A DNA stretch of 64,000 nt, taken from positions 156,001-220,000 of the forward strand of contig CAMXCT020000513.1 in NCBI GenBank assembly GCA_947184155.2. Direction: 5' to 3'. Below, in pieces: positions 1 to 11,700 of this stretch. The notes under the pieces are model-generated. The model was not told where the DNA came from, ran no database searches, and saw nothing but the letters and a program-made list of their open reading frames with translations. The position numbers and the translations under genes were made by a program. Within the stretch, counting starts at the first letter, position 1; every line of letters begins with the position of its first letter. The DNA is from Cladocopium goreaui (Eukaryota; Sar; Dinophyceae; Suessiales; Symbiodiniaceae).

Positions 1-373
1 CTCCAGGTCATTGTCGGTTTCATGGATGAGTGGTTAGTTTTTCTCTTTATGGTTAATTTTGCTGAAGTGGGATGTGTGTAGCGCAACTTCAAAGCCGGCT
101 GGGCCACTTGTCAGCGATCAAAGCTGAATTCAATACTTTACCCTACAGAAACCACATTTTGCGGCCAAAAACACATGTGCCAACAACCAAGCCTGAGCAA
201 GAGTCACAGGGAAATGGAAAACTCCCACACATAAAGCTTAGGACGCCCAAAAAACGAGACAAACTGGTTGTATTCCAGCACGATCCTTCCAATAGACGAG
301 GTAAGAGCTAGAGAACTGACGTTTTCCAGACAAAACCTTGCATTTATTGAGAGTCTAGCGCACACACTCCAGC
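1..373. other. no gene seen
   Basis: No recognisable coding, RNA or repeat signal was found. A 79-codon open frame starting at 72 has no recognisable motif and is treated as chance. Confidence 0.4.
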
Positions 374-374
374 A

Positions 375-1056
375 TAGTCTGACGTAACTTTTGCAAAATA
401 CTTCTATTTTCTCCGGGTTTTTCCGGTAAAATTCTCGCGCTAACTTCCGGTTTTTCTCGCGCTAACTCCGGGTTTTCTCGCGGTCAGTCCGGGTAGGTAA
501 TTTATCCGGGTGTTTTGTCGGAATCGGCTGTTTCCAAAAGTTCTATTTTCTCTTGGTTTTCTTTTATTTTCTCTGGGTTTTTCTACATTATGGCCGGGTT
601 CATTTGGTCGGAATATAAAAAATGCTTATGTTTCCATCATTTTCGATCATGTTCCATCATGTTCCATCAAAGAACTGGTGATTCCTGCCACATTGCTAAT
701 GGAAAGCAGCAATTCCAGCGCTGGCTGTGATGATGGGAGGAATGTTCTTCCTCTCAAATTCTACCATGTCTCAAGTAGCCGCGTTTCTGGCAAGGTGACC
801 CTCCGACAGTCCTGGAAATCAGCTGCTACACCAAGGTTGCAGCAAGTGGCTAGCGTTTCCAAGCGGCAAAGGCTTGCATGTGCAGTGCACAGCAGCACAT
901 TTCAGTTTGACGTGGGTGGCACCAGCGCGCAGAACGTAGAGCTCATTTTGAGAAATGTTAGAAACAGTAATGGAAACTTAACATGCAAGACCACTGAAGC
1001 CAGGGCCAGATTCCCGAAAAACATCGAAAAACAAAACTGAAAAAAGTTACGTCAGT
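375..1056. mobile_element. putative element with short terminal inverted repeats
   Basis: The left end reads CTGACGTAACTTTT (from about 377) and the right end reads AAAAGTTACGTCAG (to about 1054), an inverted pair of about 14 bp some 680 bp apart. The subterminal DNA is rich in TTTTCCGG and CTCGCGCTAAC motifs, repeated on the left (400-500) and again near and just outside the right end (1060-1140). A 176-codon open frame (510-1040) lies inside but shows no known domain, and its N-terminus is low complexity. No clear target-site duplication was found. A small DNA transposon or MITE is likely; a chance inverted repeat cannot be ruled out. Confidence 0.4.
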
Positions 1057-2998
1057 CCGCTATTTTTCCGGTAGAACAAGAATTTTCCGGTACATCCGGA
1101 AAATAAAAGTTTTTCCTGAAAACTTTGATTTTTGACTTTTTCCGGTTTGACTGGTATATATATATATTTGTTTATTTATTGATTGATTGATTTATTTATT
1201 TATCTTATATTTATTTAAATGTTGTCACCGTACAAACATGGTGAGAATGCTAGCCGAGTTCTGACCCCACCCACCTCGTCACACAAGGCTGCGAAGTCAT
1301 CCAAATTCAGAGCTTCCTACGCTGGAGCTACGCTGATTAGTTTCTTGAATGTCACTGAGGGGACTGAAGCACTATAAGCATGTATATGATTGGGAGATTT
1401 GGGAGAGTGATAGGGGAAATTATCGTATTGGTATTCCATGTTCACCATCAATCAAAAGCTTGAGATTCCGAATAATTTGCCATGTACATGCCCACAAGCC
1501 AAATCCTACTTGCAAGCAGCGGGGTAGGCAAGGTTTATCGAAGTGCAGCTTGAAGCGCCTACCCGGGGTGGACATTAACTTCCAACATGACTTAATCATC
1601 CATCCTTTTCTACTTGAGGATTTTGATGTTTATCCAAACCTTTGCACACAAATCCTTACATTCATTCTTGCATATTCGTAGCCATAAGAACCTGGACCCT
1701 CAAACACAAGGAACTAGTCGACAGTTTCACCTTGGTGAGTCATCGATAAAGTGAAGCAGCCTTGCATTGCAAACTTCAGCAAGGCCCCACTAAACCTTCC
1801 CTGAGAGAGATTCAAGATATGTCGCATCTTCCAGTACTGGGAAAAAAACTCCGGAGCTTCCAAACCTCTGGAATTTCCGCCCGACTGGTGAGATGAAACC
1901 ATGGTATAACCCATAGGACCCACTGCTCAAGCCACAACCATTCTGCTTCAATTTTAGGCACCTGAATCAGCCTGAATCCAGAGCACCCAGCCCCCCCTTT
2001 ATCTCCTCTGGCGCCTTTGATCTCAAGGCAAACGCAGCCATGATGGTGCACAGGAAGCAGCGTATGGCCATGGCAGCCATTTATAAACTGGATTCACAAA
2101 CGTCGGACGTCAAATTTGGCCTGAGCCTGCCACGTTTTTAAAAACATCGTCAGATCCATCGATTTTGGACCAAAAAGGTGATCAAACATGGCAATGGAAA
2201 GTCACCCATTCATAGATGATGTCCCATGAAATATTTATCTCTGGGATTTTCCAGCCACGTTTGATGACACCGTAGGGCACCTTCCAGTGACAAAGCGATG
2301 TCCATTACTTAGTGGAATGAGTGTCCCGGTCCTTTTAGAGACCCACTGAAGCCGATGAAACTAATAATAGCATCTTCAAGCTGTCTCAAGCTGTACGTAA
2401 ACACATGTATATCTATATGTATGTGTTCGATATGTATATATATATATGTGTGTGTGTGCGTGTATGTATTTATACGTATATTTACCATTAAAACAAACAT
2501 GTAAAAAACGAAGCATGAGACATAATCAGACGTATTTATCTTACACACATATTTACATGACATACAATCATTAACACGCATGTACGGTAGCCCACACCCA
2601 TCAAATCACCCACTTCTATGGTGTGGATGATTTTTTTCCATGCCAGGGGGCATTTGGACATTTGGACAACCCAACACCTGCATTACACACATAATTACAC
2701 CTACCAGCTAGTTGTTGATTCTACCTGCATCTGATCATGCTCCCAGCATTGTTGACTTTTCACCTGCAGATTGAACCTCTTGACCCCTTGTCTGTGTAGT
2801 GACCCCAATGTTTTCTTTTCCGCTTCTATATCTGCAATACCTGCCAATCTGCGAACATGTTATCAATACTATATACTATTTTCATGGTTTGAGCGACCTC
2901 TGGAATGTTGCTTGTTGGTTTACAGTATCCCTTATGATTCTAGCTGCTGCTTTGAAGCCCCCCACCCCCCAGAAAAAAATACTAGTCCACTGAGACCG
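1057..2998. other. non-coding, simple-sequence patches
   Basis: No gene recognised. It contains a TA run with TTTATTGATTGA-type simple sequence (1150-1215) and a TATATG/TGTG microsatellite (2400-2475). Open frames here are short and lack motifs. Confidence 0.4.
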
Positions 2999-3048
2999 TC
3001 ATCGTCGTCGTCATCATCATCATCATCATCATCACCATCATCATCATC
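2999..3048. repeat. TCG/TCA trinucleotide microsatellite
   Basis: A run of TCG then TCA triplets. It gives poly-Ser on one strand and poly-Asp on the other, which explains the apparent open frames here. Confidence 0.85.
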
Positions 3049-3413
3049 CCATTTGCCAAATGGAAAATACACATAAAATACCAATAGAATTGAAACCATC
3101 AGCCAGAAGTCCCCCAAGGGATGCCAAGCGATGCTCGTACCGTCTGCCCGTCCTTCACCAAAGTGCTCGCCATTCGGCCGTAAAAAGTCTGCGCGGTGAT
3201 GGTGCAACAACCCCCCCCTGAGCCCCTGAGCCAAATGCGGGGAGGTCGGTGACAGAAACATTATGAAAAATTGAAGCTTGTTTCGGCCAAACAAATCAAG
3301 CTTTCGCAGTAGAAAAACCCATGAAAAAACACACACTATTTCTTCCATTCGATGGGATCTTGGGTCCGCCGACATGACACAGAAATAGTGCCACTGATCG
3401 ATTTACGGTGAAA

Positions 3414-3455
3414 CATGGTCAGCATGGTCAGCATGGTCAGCATGGTCAGCATGGC
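3414..3455. repeat. 9-bp tandem repeat CATGGTCAG
   Basis: Four to five copies of CATGGTCAG in direct tandem. Confidence 0.9.
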
Positions 3456-3458
3456 TCA

Positions 3459-3524
3459 ATATTTCATCAAAACTCAAAGATTGTTTACCATTTGATGAGT
3501 GATGATTGAGTTTTGATGAAATAT
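3459..3524. repeat. 19-bp-arm hairpin
   Basis: ATATTTCATCAAAACTCAA (3459-3477) is perfectly inverted at 3506-3524, with a 28-nt loop. It sits 31 bp before a family-A fold-back element and may be a separate small element. Confidence 0.8.
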
Positions 3525-3555
3525 CGAAACCATTTGATGAGTGATTTGTTTACAA

Positions 3556-3660
3556 TACCCTCTGGTAATTTAACATAACTATGGAAAATCACCATTTTTA
3601 ATGGGAAAATCCACTATAAATTGCCATTTTCAATAGCTATTTTGACATAACCAGAGGGTA
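3556..3660. mobile_element. family-A fold-back MITE (TACCCTCTGGT), copy 1
   Basis: A 105-bp element beginning TACCCTCTGGTAA and ending ACCAGAGGGTA. Almost the whole length can pair with itself (AGCTATTGAAAATGGCCAT against ATGGTGATTTTCCATAGCT). The terminal TA may be a TA target-site duplication, as in Tc1/mariner-type MITEs. At least twelve further copies or fragments lie in the window. Confidence 0.85.
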
Positions 3661-4512
3661 TTTCATTCTGCCGGAATCGATTCAGATCACCCCGATGTTC
3701 CAGAGTTAAGCATGCCAAGGCTTGGAAAAGGTTGCGTGGAAAATTCGCGAAGGCCGAATCGTTGGTATGGAAGCTCCCTGAAATATCCTGAAATAACGAT
3801 TTTACATCAAAAGATCCACAATCGGCCTATAAACAAATATTGACATCTATGAGTCTAGAGTCCCCCCGCCCCATTTTTGAGAAGTACCCATCTACACAGT
3901 CAAGCATCCCCAAATTCTACTTTTTCGAGATTGAACAAAATGACATCATGAAAGCCTTTTAAATTGTCACCGTGGCCTTGTGCCACAAAAATATCGGACC
4001 AGAACTCGGCCAGGAGAAGTCTGGGGCATTGAAAACTCATCTTTAAAAATCCCACAAAATCATAATTTATCAGATTGAAAAAACGATATATATAATAGTA
4101 TAGTCTAGTTATGTCTAGTTAATAGTGCCCTGGGATACATACCTATCATACCTTTACAAGTCTCATTATTTCATATTATTTCCCTCCAAAAAACAGCACC
4201 CCAAGGGGCGCCCGTTTTTGAATCACAGGAATTTGCACCACGCGGCAGTTTTCGAGCACCTTGGCGCTCGGGGCACATCAAGTTGGACAAAAAAAATCTC
4301 ATATATATATATACACATATGATGTGAATATATATATATATAGTCACCAACAAATCATTAGAGTAATTATCAACATTGACAAGACATGTTGATTGATGTG
4401 TTTTAAGTTTGTTCCTCGCACGCCAAAAGATGTTGTCTCTCTGGGGGTTTAATGATAGGCTCCAGGCGCAAATCAAAGGAGGCATCCACGAGCACATGGC
4501 TCTTGGAAATAG
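3661..4512. other. no gene seen
   Basis: AT-rich non-coding DNA with TA-rich patches near 4087-4100 and 4300-4345. No supported coding signal. Confidence 0.4.
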
Positions 4513-4625
4513 TGGATGGTTGCAAAATCCTGCACCAGTTGATAGATGGTTTATCCCTGTTTTTCCCGTTATTTATAGGCTTTCAACCATCCTTTTGGTG
4601 GTTTATCGGATTTCTCAACCATCCA
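4513..4625. mobile_element. family-C fold-back element, copy 1
   Basis: Starts TGGATGGTTGCAAAATCC and ends GGATTTCTCAACCATCCA, so the arms are about 18 bp with few mismatches. The interior (CCTGCACCAGTTGATAG) recurs inverted at 50970-51070. Confidence 0.7.
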
Positions 4626-5459
4626 CAGTAGGACATAGGACACTCAACTGATGAGTCTTGCAAGTCCATTGGTCCATCTTTTGAGGCTGCAAGACTCATG
4701 TTTCTAATCCATTCTAATCCCATCCCCCAACAAAAACACCCCAATTTATGGTCCCAAAAAAATGTGGAAATCCCTTACTAAACCATGATTTCTAAGGGGC
4801 TGTTTAAGAACGGGGGAAGGGAAACACTATGTTTCTATATCAGTTTTCAAAACCTAAAACCTGACACATCCGCTGACCGCTGACACTCATCTCGGTCATC
4901 CCACCGGGCCACCTTTGGCTCGTTGCCATTGCCAAAAGGCCCATCACTCGCCCGCAGCTCGATTCAATGAGTCCGGTATCGCTACCTGGGCTGCGATCTA
5001 CCGATCTACCCATCTGTCAATTGGAAACAATCTGAAACAAACAGATGGAACAATTGGGATCATCATTCAGATGGTAGTTCGCTATTTCGCTCGGTCGGAT
5101 TGAAACCGTACAATGGTTTAGTCACCGACCAGTGGGTATGTGGCTGGGATGCAATGGTTTGGTTTGACGGATCATCATTTTCCTGTGAACCAGTTATATA
5201 TATAATTGGGTCTCCTGCATGTGGCTGGTCGTGTGTAGAATGTGAACCATCACATCTTCGTGGTAAACACGAAAAAAATGGCATGGGTAGTACCCACACA
5301 TTGGGGTTTGGATGAGTAAGTCCCCGTTGTTTGACTGGTGGTTGAACCCCGCAGGCTCCCCTATATGAAAATATGCAGAGGCTTATTCTTTACTATTTAT
5401 CTTGGGACAATCTCACCCGAAGTCTGGAGAATTGAGGTAGCCACCAAAAAAGAATGAAC
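4626..5459. other. no gene seen
   Basis: No recognisable feature. Confidence 0.35.
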
Positions 5460-5618
5460 CATTGTTTGGATATGCTTGCCACCAGGGAAACAATAACTCC
5501 CAGTGGGCGGCATGGGCAACATCATCATTCAAAGCACCAACTGGTTTGAGCGACCTGTCTACCAAAGCCCTTGCAGCTTGAGGCAGTCCCATTTTCAACA
5601 TTGCCAATCTTTGATACC
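5460..5618 (-). CDS. candidate internal exon, unidentified gene
   Basis: Minus-strand segment preceded by an AG acceptor and ending before GT (AACAATG|GTTC). It would code 52 residues including MLKMGLPQAARALVDRSLKP and HAAHWELLFPWWQAYPNN, with a balanced, globular-protein composition unlike the surrounding AT-rich DNA. Phase is 1 at both ends, so the exon is symmetric. The protein family is not recognised. It could be one exon of a minus-strand gene together with the segments at 7529-7591 and 10653-10797, but nothing proves linkage. Confidence 0.4.
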
Positions 5619-6605
5619 CTCCAGGTGTGTTGTTTTCTTCGTTTTTGTTCAGGTCAGTCTTTACCGGTGATTTCCCAGCTATAGCAAAAGATTAAAGTCC
5701 TCTTCAGTACTGATCCTCGGTTGATCCAGCGCTACCTCTGTGAAATTGGAGGAGAAAATCATATCATCCCTACCATCAACGACCATCCAGAAACTCTGGT
5801 GGAATCACTGCAGATCACCTAGAATCCAAGCGACTTTGAAGAATTTAACAATCATCTTAATACGACTTATTTAATGTAGTCATTCTGGAGTCTGGAGTGG
5901 ACACCATGTGCGGGGACGAGAAAGCTATAAACTCTAAACCCGTATTAAATATAATAGTTGTCCTGATATTCGCTTAGCGAGCGCTTAACTTAAACAACAA
6001 TGCAACAAACACCTGAGAGTTGCTGGCAAGCGGCCCTGCATAGGCCTCACAACAAACAGAACTGGCAGCTGCCAGGAACTGGCACAGAAGAACTGTGAGC
6101 ATAACCCATTATAACCCATTAAATTTGCCAAGCCGAAGCCGGGCCGAAGCCTACTAAAAACCTGTCAAATTGGAACTGCAACCCGCGATCTTCAAGGTCT
6201 TTTCTGACCTGTTCTCAGATTAAAACATCGCAGCCTTTTGTTTGTTGAAAGGTGGGTGATGGCTGACCTGGCTCAAACATATCAAGTCATGCTGACCTGG
6301 CTCAAGTCAAGCAACCCCTTTAAGCAACAAAAGTGCATAAAAACTTCAATTCATGTCAATTCATCACTATCTCTTAGATTCCAATTTTACTTATTTACTA
6401 AAACTTCTATCTAACTTCTATCTGTTCTTTTGGGGTTACTACTCAAATGCAACTGACTTCCTTCAGCCCGAGCGGCGCATTGGGGTTGAAGCCTCCCACG
6501 GACTCGACCAAGGCGTAGTCCTCTGAAACTAGGAATGGCGAGCGTAGAAACCAACACGATAATCGGAGGTTTATGGCCGGTTTACCACATGAATAATACC
6601 CATGA
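5619..6605. other. no gene seen
   Basis: No supported coding signal. Confidence 0.35.
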
Positions 6606-6729
6606 TACTTGGTGGCTCATCCCACTTAGTAAGTGGGTTATAACCCCAGTTATAAATGGGATAAGTAGGGTTAATCCACTTATAATTGGGGTTATAAGCC
6701 ACTTACTAAGTGAGATGAGCCACCAAGTA
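6606..6729. mobile_element. family-D fold-back MITE with 50-bp inverted repeats
   Basis: TACTTGGTGGCTCATC at the left end is mirrored by GATGAGCCACCAAGTA at the right. The inverted arms run for about 50 bp with only three or four mismatches around a 24-bp centre. It would form a very stable hairpin. Diverged relatives may lie near 39490 and 62400. Confidence 0.85.
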
Positions 6730-7528
6730 TGCAATGATATATGATATATGTAACATTTTTGCTGGTTAAGTCACCATGCTTGATGGTCAAATCATCATTA
6801 TCATACGAATCCATATGATTAATTCAGGGTCCAGGGTTGAAGTTCTATCAAAAAGGAACCATGTAAATTTGGATATGGTTTGATACATCCTTGGGTGCAT
6901 GTTGCCACAGGCCTGAAGCCGTGGCATCTGGATAAGGCTCACCAAGCTGCTTTTAGATTTCTCTGCTGCTGACCTAGCCCACATTCATAGATATGGATTC
7001 ATGAGCGTGCGAGCACTACATTTTGGTAAGGCGTCAGAGCCAAGGAAATGAACGTGCTGCATCCCGAAAACTAGATACACATCTTTTCCAGCAAAAGATT
7101 TCAACCTCATCCGTGAAGTGGATGCAAAGGGTGATGACATTTATAGTCTACCAGGGCCGCACTTTGCACTGCCGAAACTACTCTGAACGTCTTGAAATGT
7201 TTCTGGCAGAATGCCAAATCTACCCAAATGCCATGTTCATATCACTTTCCAACTGGTTGCTGTGTTGTTGTGCTTATGATGGCTGCAACTATTCTGCGCC
7301 CTTGACACTCGCAAAGTCAGCTAGTTGGCTTGAAGGTCACCCTCATTTTAACCGGCTCTGCCTCGTTCTTGTTGTGCTGCAACTGTGCGGAATGTGAAGT
7401 TATTTCTGGTATGTTCTCGCCAGCTCATGTCAACATCCGATTTAGGATGCCCCTAAATCCATTGGTTGCTCGTCATTCTGCCACAAAAAACTTGCCATTG
7501 GTCAGATATATTCCATGTTCAGACACAC
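6730..7528. other. ambiguous, possibly coding on either strand
   Basis: A 124-codon plus-strand frame (7023-7397) is Cys- and Leu-rich but shows no recognisable domain. No consistent exon pattern was found. A minus-strand segment near 6890-6960 (containing SLVSLIQMPRLQACG) is also open. Neither is strong enough to call. Confidence 0.25.
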
Positions 7529-7591
7529 CAACACATCGGTGGCGGCAAAGTGAAATCGCCACCCTGCCCGACCCTGGCCGAGCTTTTTGTC
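7529..7591 (-). CDS. candidate exon, unidentified gene
   Basis: Minus-strand 63-bp segment bounded by CTTGCAG|GAC and TTG|GTGTGT, coding DKKLGQGRAGWRFHFAATDV plus one Leu. The length is a multiple of three and the composition is coding-like. No family recognised. Confidence 0.3.
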
Positions 7592-9702
7592 CTGCAAGGC
7601 TCCCCACGCATGGACTTCTGCATGGAGCAGCAGTGAAACCTTCGATACGTTGCGCCTTTGGCTTCGCAGAAATTGCAACAATCCAATTGCTGGATGGTCC
7701 CTTGAATCAATCCATATAGACCAAATCTATCATTATTATGGAAAGTTGTGGCAGCCGGTGGCACTTAAGGTCGTCAACTTTACCCAGAGTGACTTTTTCA
7801 TATTTTTCGTGTAAACTGGCGGACAGGAAACACTGTTTTTTCACCTTACAACCTCATCATGACTGCCTTGAGGATTTTTCATTGACAACTATTGTAGGGT
7901 AAATTAATGCAAACTAATTCGCATAGATGTGGAACACCCACGGTTTCCCGAGGAAAGTGATCCACCAAATGGTGGATTTTCCGCCACGTTTGAGTCCCGG
8001 AGGGCCGGAAGAAAAATCATCAACCGTAGGCCGTCACCGCAAGAATGACTGGCAGCAGGATGCCTTGGGCTTGTCAAACCCCAGGTAGCTACAGAAAAAT
8101 GGTTCGTTTAGTTAATTTAGTTCGATGATTCTCCTAAAATGCTGGAGTTTCCATATAGCTATGTTCAAATGCCAAAGGGTATCATATGTGTCCCCTGATG
8201 TCCAATACCCAGCTAGAAACGGTGGCTTAACACGGGCCCTTTGGGCCATGAGGACATAAATGGGAACAAGCGAAACCCCATCATTCTGGCCCTTTGAAAC
8301 GCATACACGGATCATTGTTGTTTACTTCAACATATTATAACATATATAAATAACATACAGTAGGTGAGCAAATTATCTGCAAACATCATGGGGTTAGGAA
8401 ACTCTTTGTTGCTCCTTGGCAGCCCATTTTTTGCGAAAATGGATAGCCATGGCTCCGCAGCGCTCCTGACCACTGGCTCAATTCATTGGGGTTGGTTGAA
8501 GGACACTAACATGCCGTGTCCCCCTATTCAATGGGAAAAAAATCGCCACAGATTTCTCAACCAATCCAGTGAATCTTCAATATGATTCTATGATATCATA
8601 CTCGCAGAATATCCCACTCCTTTTGGAAGGGGGTCTGGGGCCCCAAAGTACCAAGGCTTACCGAGCTGCTCATGGTGAGCAGCGGAACTCCACTCACAGC
8701 ACTGGCACTCTCAGTGGCCGACAACTGGAAGAGGCAAGCAGGGAGATCCTGCGATTTCGGTCAAGATTTCACGGATCCATCATAGGGATGGAACATGATG
8801 TAACCATGTTTTTTTGCTGCAAAAATGATCAATAGTAAAGGTTTTATGAAATCAAAGGATGGAACTGAGATACTTGAAGTGGCTGATAGAAGTATCTCAA
8901 TTGTACCTGGAATAAGATGAATAAGTTCTGACAACAAATCCTGGAGACTTACGGATCGAAATTGCCCACGAGGTAACCCCAAAAAAAAGACGTGGATGGC
9001 ACCGCTTGCCGGGTGCACTGGCATGAGACATTCCAAGTGATGCATGGATGATCTACAGTAAATCCTGCATGGAAAGAAGCAAAAGAATTGGTGAGATGAG
9101 CTTCCTGCTTAGATGTGATAAAATAAGCAGCTGAATTGCGACCCATCAACAAGGGACGCGCACGATTCTGTTTAATTGCACCCTCAACTCATCATGAAAG
9201 GAGGCACCTTTTAAAATCCTTTTCCCTGACAAGTACCACATGGCGAAAAAATCGGAATAAGAATTGCTGGAACTAAGTGTTCTGGGGACATATCATCCGG
9301 GTAAATTACAATCTTTTATACCAATCTGAATAAAGGATAATAAAGGCCATTTGGGGATGATTTCCCTATACATTCACCGTGATTCCAGGGTTCGGTCACG
9401 ATGTGAGGTCACTACAATTTACCCAGATTATCCAATATATATATATATGTATATGTATATTCCATAAGGTACACATTTATAATTTATACCACCAAAAAAA
9501 TCCCCCATTCATCCCCAGTAATGCCCATGAATCACCGTTGATCCCCAATCCACCCTCTCACCCATCACGGCGCCTCAGTGGCGGTCTGATTCAGTGAGAT
9601 GGTGTCCTCCCATAGGATCCATGGTGCTGCTATATATGGTAACATGGATCCCATCAATATACCCCAAATGTTAGCATATATACCATACATGGATCCTATG
9701 GC

Positions 9703-9795
9703 TATGTATATGTATATGTATATGCATATGTATATGTATATGTATGTTATATAAATATATGTATGTATATGTATATGTATGTATACCGTATATGT
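9703..9795. repeat. TATATG hexanucleotide microsatellite
   Basis: Repeated TATGTA/TATATG units with small variation. Confidence 0.85.
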
Positions 9796-9894
9796 AATTG
9801 ATCAACACATGGTCAACTGGTGACGTGGGTCGGTGGCTTGGAATTTTAGAATTGTGACGCGGCTTGCAGGCAAAGTCCAAAAAATGAAGAATTC

Positions 9895-10320
9895 AATTTA
9901 AAACGACAAAAACCAAAAACACAGCAAAACCCAATGCAAAAAAACACATAACAAACAAAGGCAAACGAAAACAAGTAGAACAACAAAAAAAAACACAAAC
10001 AAAACAACTCCAGAACTCCAGATTAATTCTGTTTGTTTGCTTTTATGTTTATTTATTTTTATGTTGCTGCTGTTTACTTTGTTTCTTATTATTTTCTTTG
10101 TTTCGCGATGTATGTTCTTTTTCTTTTGTGCACGTTTGCCTTTTTCCTCAGGGTTTTGCATTTCTAAGATCCTGGTCACCAGGCGTGTGTTTCTGTTTTT
10201 GTTTTATTTTTTAATATGTTCAAAGATTGCATTGGTTTTGATAGTCGTGTTTTTTTGCTATTGAAAATGGTGGTGCTTTTGTTATGCTTTGTTCTTGCTT
10301 GTGTTTTTGCTTCGTTGACA
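9895..10320. repeat. strand-asymmetric low-complexity block
   Basis: About 125 bp almost free of T on the plus strand (AAACAAC, AAACACA motifs) is followed by about 300 bp rich in T and G (TTTGTTT, GTTTTTG motifs). The two halves are roughly complementary, like a decayed large inverted repeat. Open frames here are low-complexity artefacts. Confidence 0.5.
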
Positions 10321-10652
10321 TATGCTGACATGGATGACGCATGATGGTGCTCTCTACAGTAGTCAAGGAAAATGGCCGGCAAATCCATCGTGTGTGCATA
10401 GATATTATTTCCATGCCAAGTCGAATTTACCAGCTTGTGCGGAAATCTTTGCAGGGCAACATGTGTGAAAATTATGACCCTGGTTGGTCAGCACCGATGG
10501 CTGGCGCGTCCCCCTTAATAAAAGTGGCAAACCGCCATAGAGCATCCCATTAACCATGGGGGTCATCTAAAAAATATCATCCCAAATTACCAGGTAATTA
10601 TCCTGGAATACCCAATTTCATAAACCCTGGGACCTATGGGACCCATTGCGTC

Positions 10653-10797
10653 CTTCATCGACATCGCTGCGGCCAGCACCACTCGCGAGGCTTCAAAACT
10701 CAGTGCCCCGTAGCAGGCGCCGTTCACGGCGAAGCCCACCCGCTGTAGCCCAACATCGGCCAACATGGAGACCACGTCACCGTTGAAAAGCCGAGGC
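10653..10797 (-). CDS. candidate exon, unidentified gene
   Basis: Minus-strand segment after an AAG acceptor (AG|GCCTCGG), open for 48 codons. It contains DVVSMLADVGLQRVGFAVNG, then ACYGALSFEASRVVLAAAMS. It ends at AAG|GA or slightly further on. The composition is strongly protein-like. I do not recognise the family. GA donors are used in the MCM7 gene in this window, so a GA donor is acceptable here. Confidence 0.45.
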
Positions 10798-10849
10798 CTT
10801 GACCGGTTACGTGTCGCTTCATCGGGAACATGTGTGAAGTTTCTATGGC

Positions 10850-10954
10850 TACCCTCTGGTTATGTCAAAATAGCTATTGAAAATGGCCATTTATAGTGGA
10901 TTTTCCCATTAAAAATGGTGATTTTCCATAGCTACGTTAAATTACCAGAGGGTA
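10850..10954. mobile_element. family-A fold-back MITE, copy 2
   Basis: 105 bp, TACCCTCTGGTTA to TTACCAGAGGGTA, same interior as copy 1 in the opposite orientation. Confidence 0.85.
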
Positions 10955-11382
10955 TGTTTAGGGTTTTGAATGGAACATGATATGTTTACGAAAATACTCT
11001 CGCTCTTACCCCCCGAGTCATGTTTATTTTGAAGAAACATACTGTCACCACGGATTAACCAATGGATTAGGACATACCCTATTTTCAGACACGCGCAAGT
11101 GCAAGCGGCCATTGGATTCCATTGGTTGATGGGTATTTTCGAACAACCCCATTTTTTCCTGCAAAATTTCGCGGCTAATCTATGAAAAAATGAAAGGGGG
11201 AGTTTCCCCATGTAAATTCTGATCCAAGATGATCTGACTTTGGAGATGCACCGACGCTCCGGGGATCACTGGTGTCTAGGCAACGCTATATACTAATGAT
11301 TACTAATGTATATTTGTATATATACATACACATATTTATATATATTTCGAGTGGATGTGCAACACGGCTCGCGAAATCGAAG
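10955..11382. other. no gene seen
   Basis: Contains ACCCTATTTTCAGACA near 11078, resembling one end of the element inserted at 54240, and a TA-rich patch at 11310-11345. Confidence 0.35.
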
Positions 11383-11600
11383 CAGCCACTCAGCCACTCA
11401 GCCACTCTCCCAGAGTGGCTGGACCAGCCACTCAGCCACTCAGCCACTCTCCCAGAGCGGCTGGACCAGCCACTCAGCCACTCAGCCACTCTAAGTAACT
11501 GAGTGGCTGAGTGGCTGCCAGTGGAGTGGCTGTGAGTGCTGAGTGGACCAGGGGCGGAGGGCTCTGGCCGAAGCCAAGAGGCGGCTGCCATCAAGCCAGA
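11383..11600. repeat. GAGTGGCTG minisatellite, left block
   Basis: Repeats of CAGCCACT with CCAGAGTGGCTGGACCAG units. After about 11495 the same motif continues in the opposite orientation (GAGTGGCTGAGTGGCTG), so the block folds on itself. A similar block lies at 15538-15925, on the far side of the 198-bp array. Confidence 0.85.
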
Positions 11601-11640
11601 GCGGCTGAGTATGCACCAAGCCACTCTGGCAGAATGTCTC

Positions 11641-11700
11641 AGTGGGTGAATAGCTAGTGCAGCTTAGCCAAGTGGGTGAATAGCTAGTGCAGCTTAGCCA
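11641..11700. repeat. 30-bp perfect direct duplication
   Basis: Two identical 30-bp units back to back. The end of the unit (GTGCAGCTTAGCCAAT) matches the 3' end of the exon-like part of the array that follows, so this is the array's left edge. Confidence 0.9.

Larger units (their letters stand above)
7592..10652. other. mostly non-coding
   Basis: A GC-richer island at 8640-8760 could be an exon on the plus strand (contains SGRQLEEASREILRF) but lacks convincing borders. Simple sequence and a strand-asymmetric segment are listed separately. Confidence 0.3.

Noticed and set aside
510-1040. 176-codon frame as a gene
   Set aside because: Low-complexity N-terminus, no motif, lies within a putative non-autonomous element; kept only as a note.
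7023-7397. 124-codon plus-strand frame as a gene
   Set aside because: No recognisable domain and no exon-like borders; could be chance.
11272-11624. Ser/His/Thr-rich and Trp/Ser-rich frames in the minisatellite
   Set aside because: Periodic translations of GAGTGGCTG repeats.
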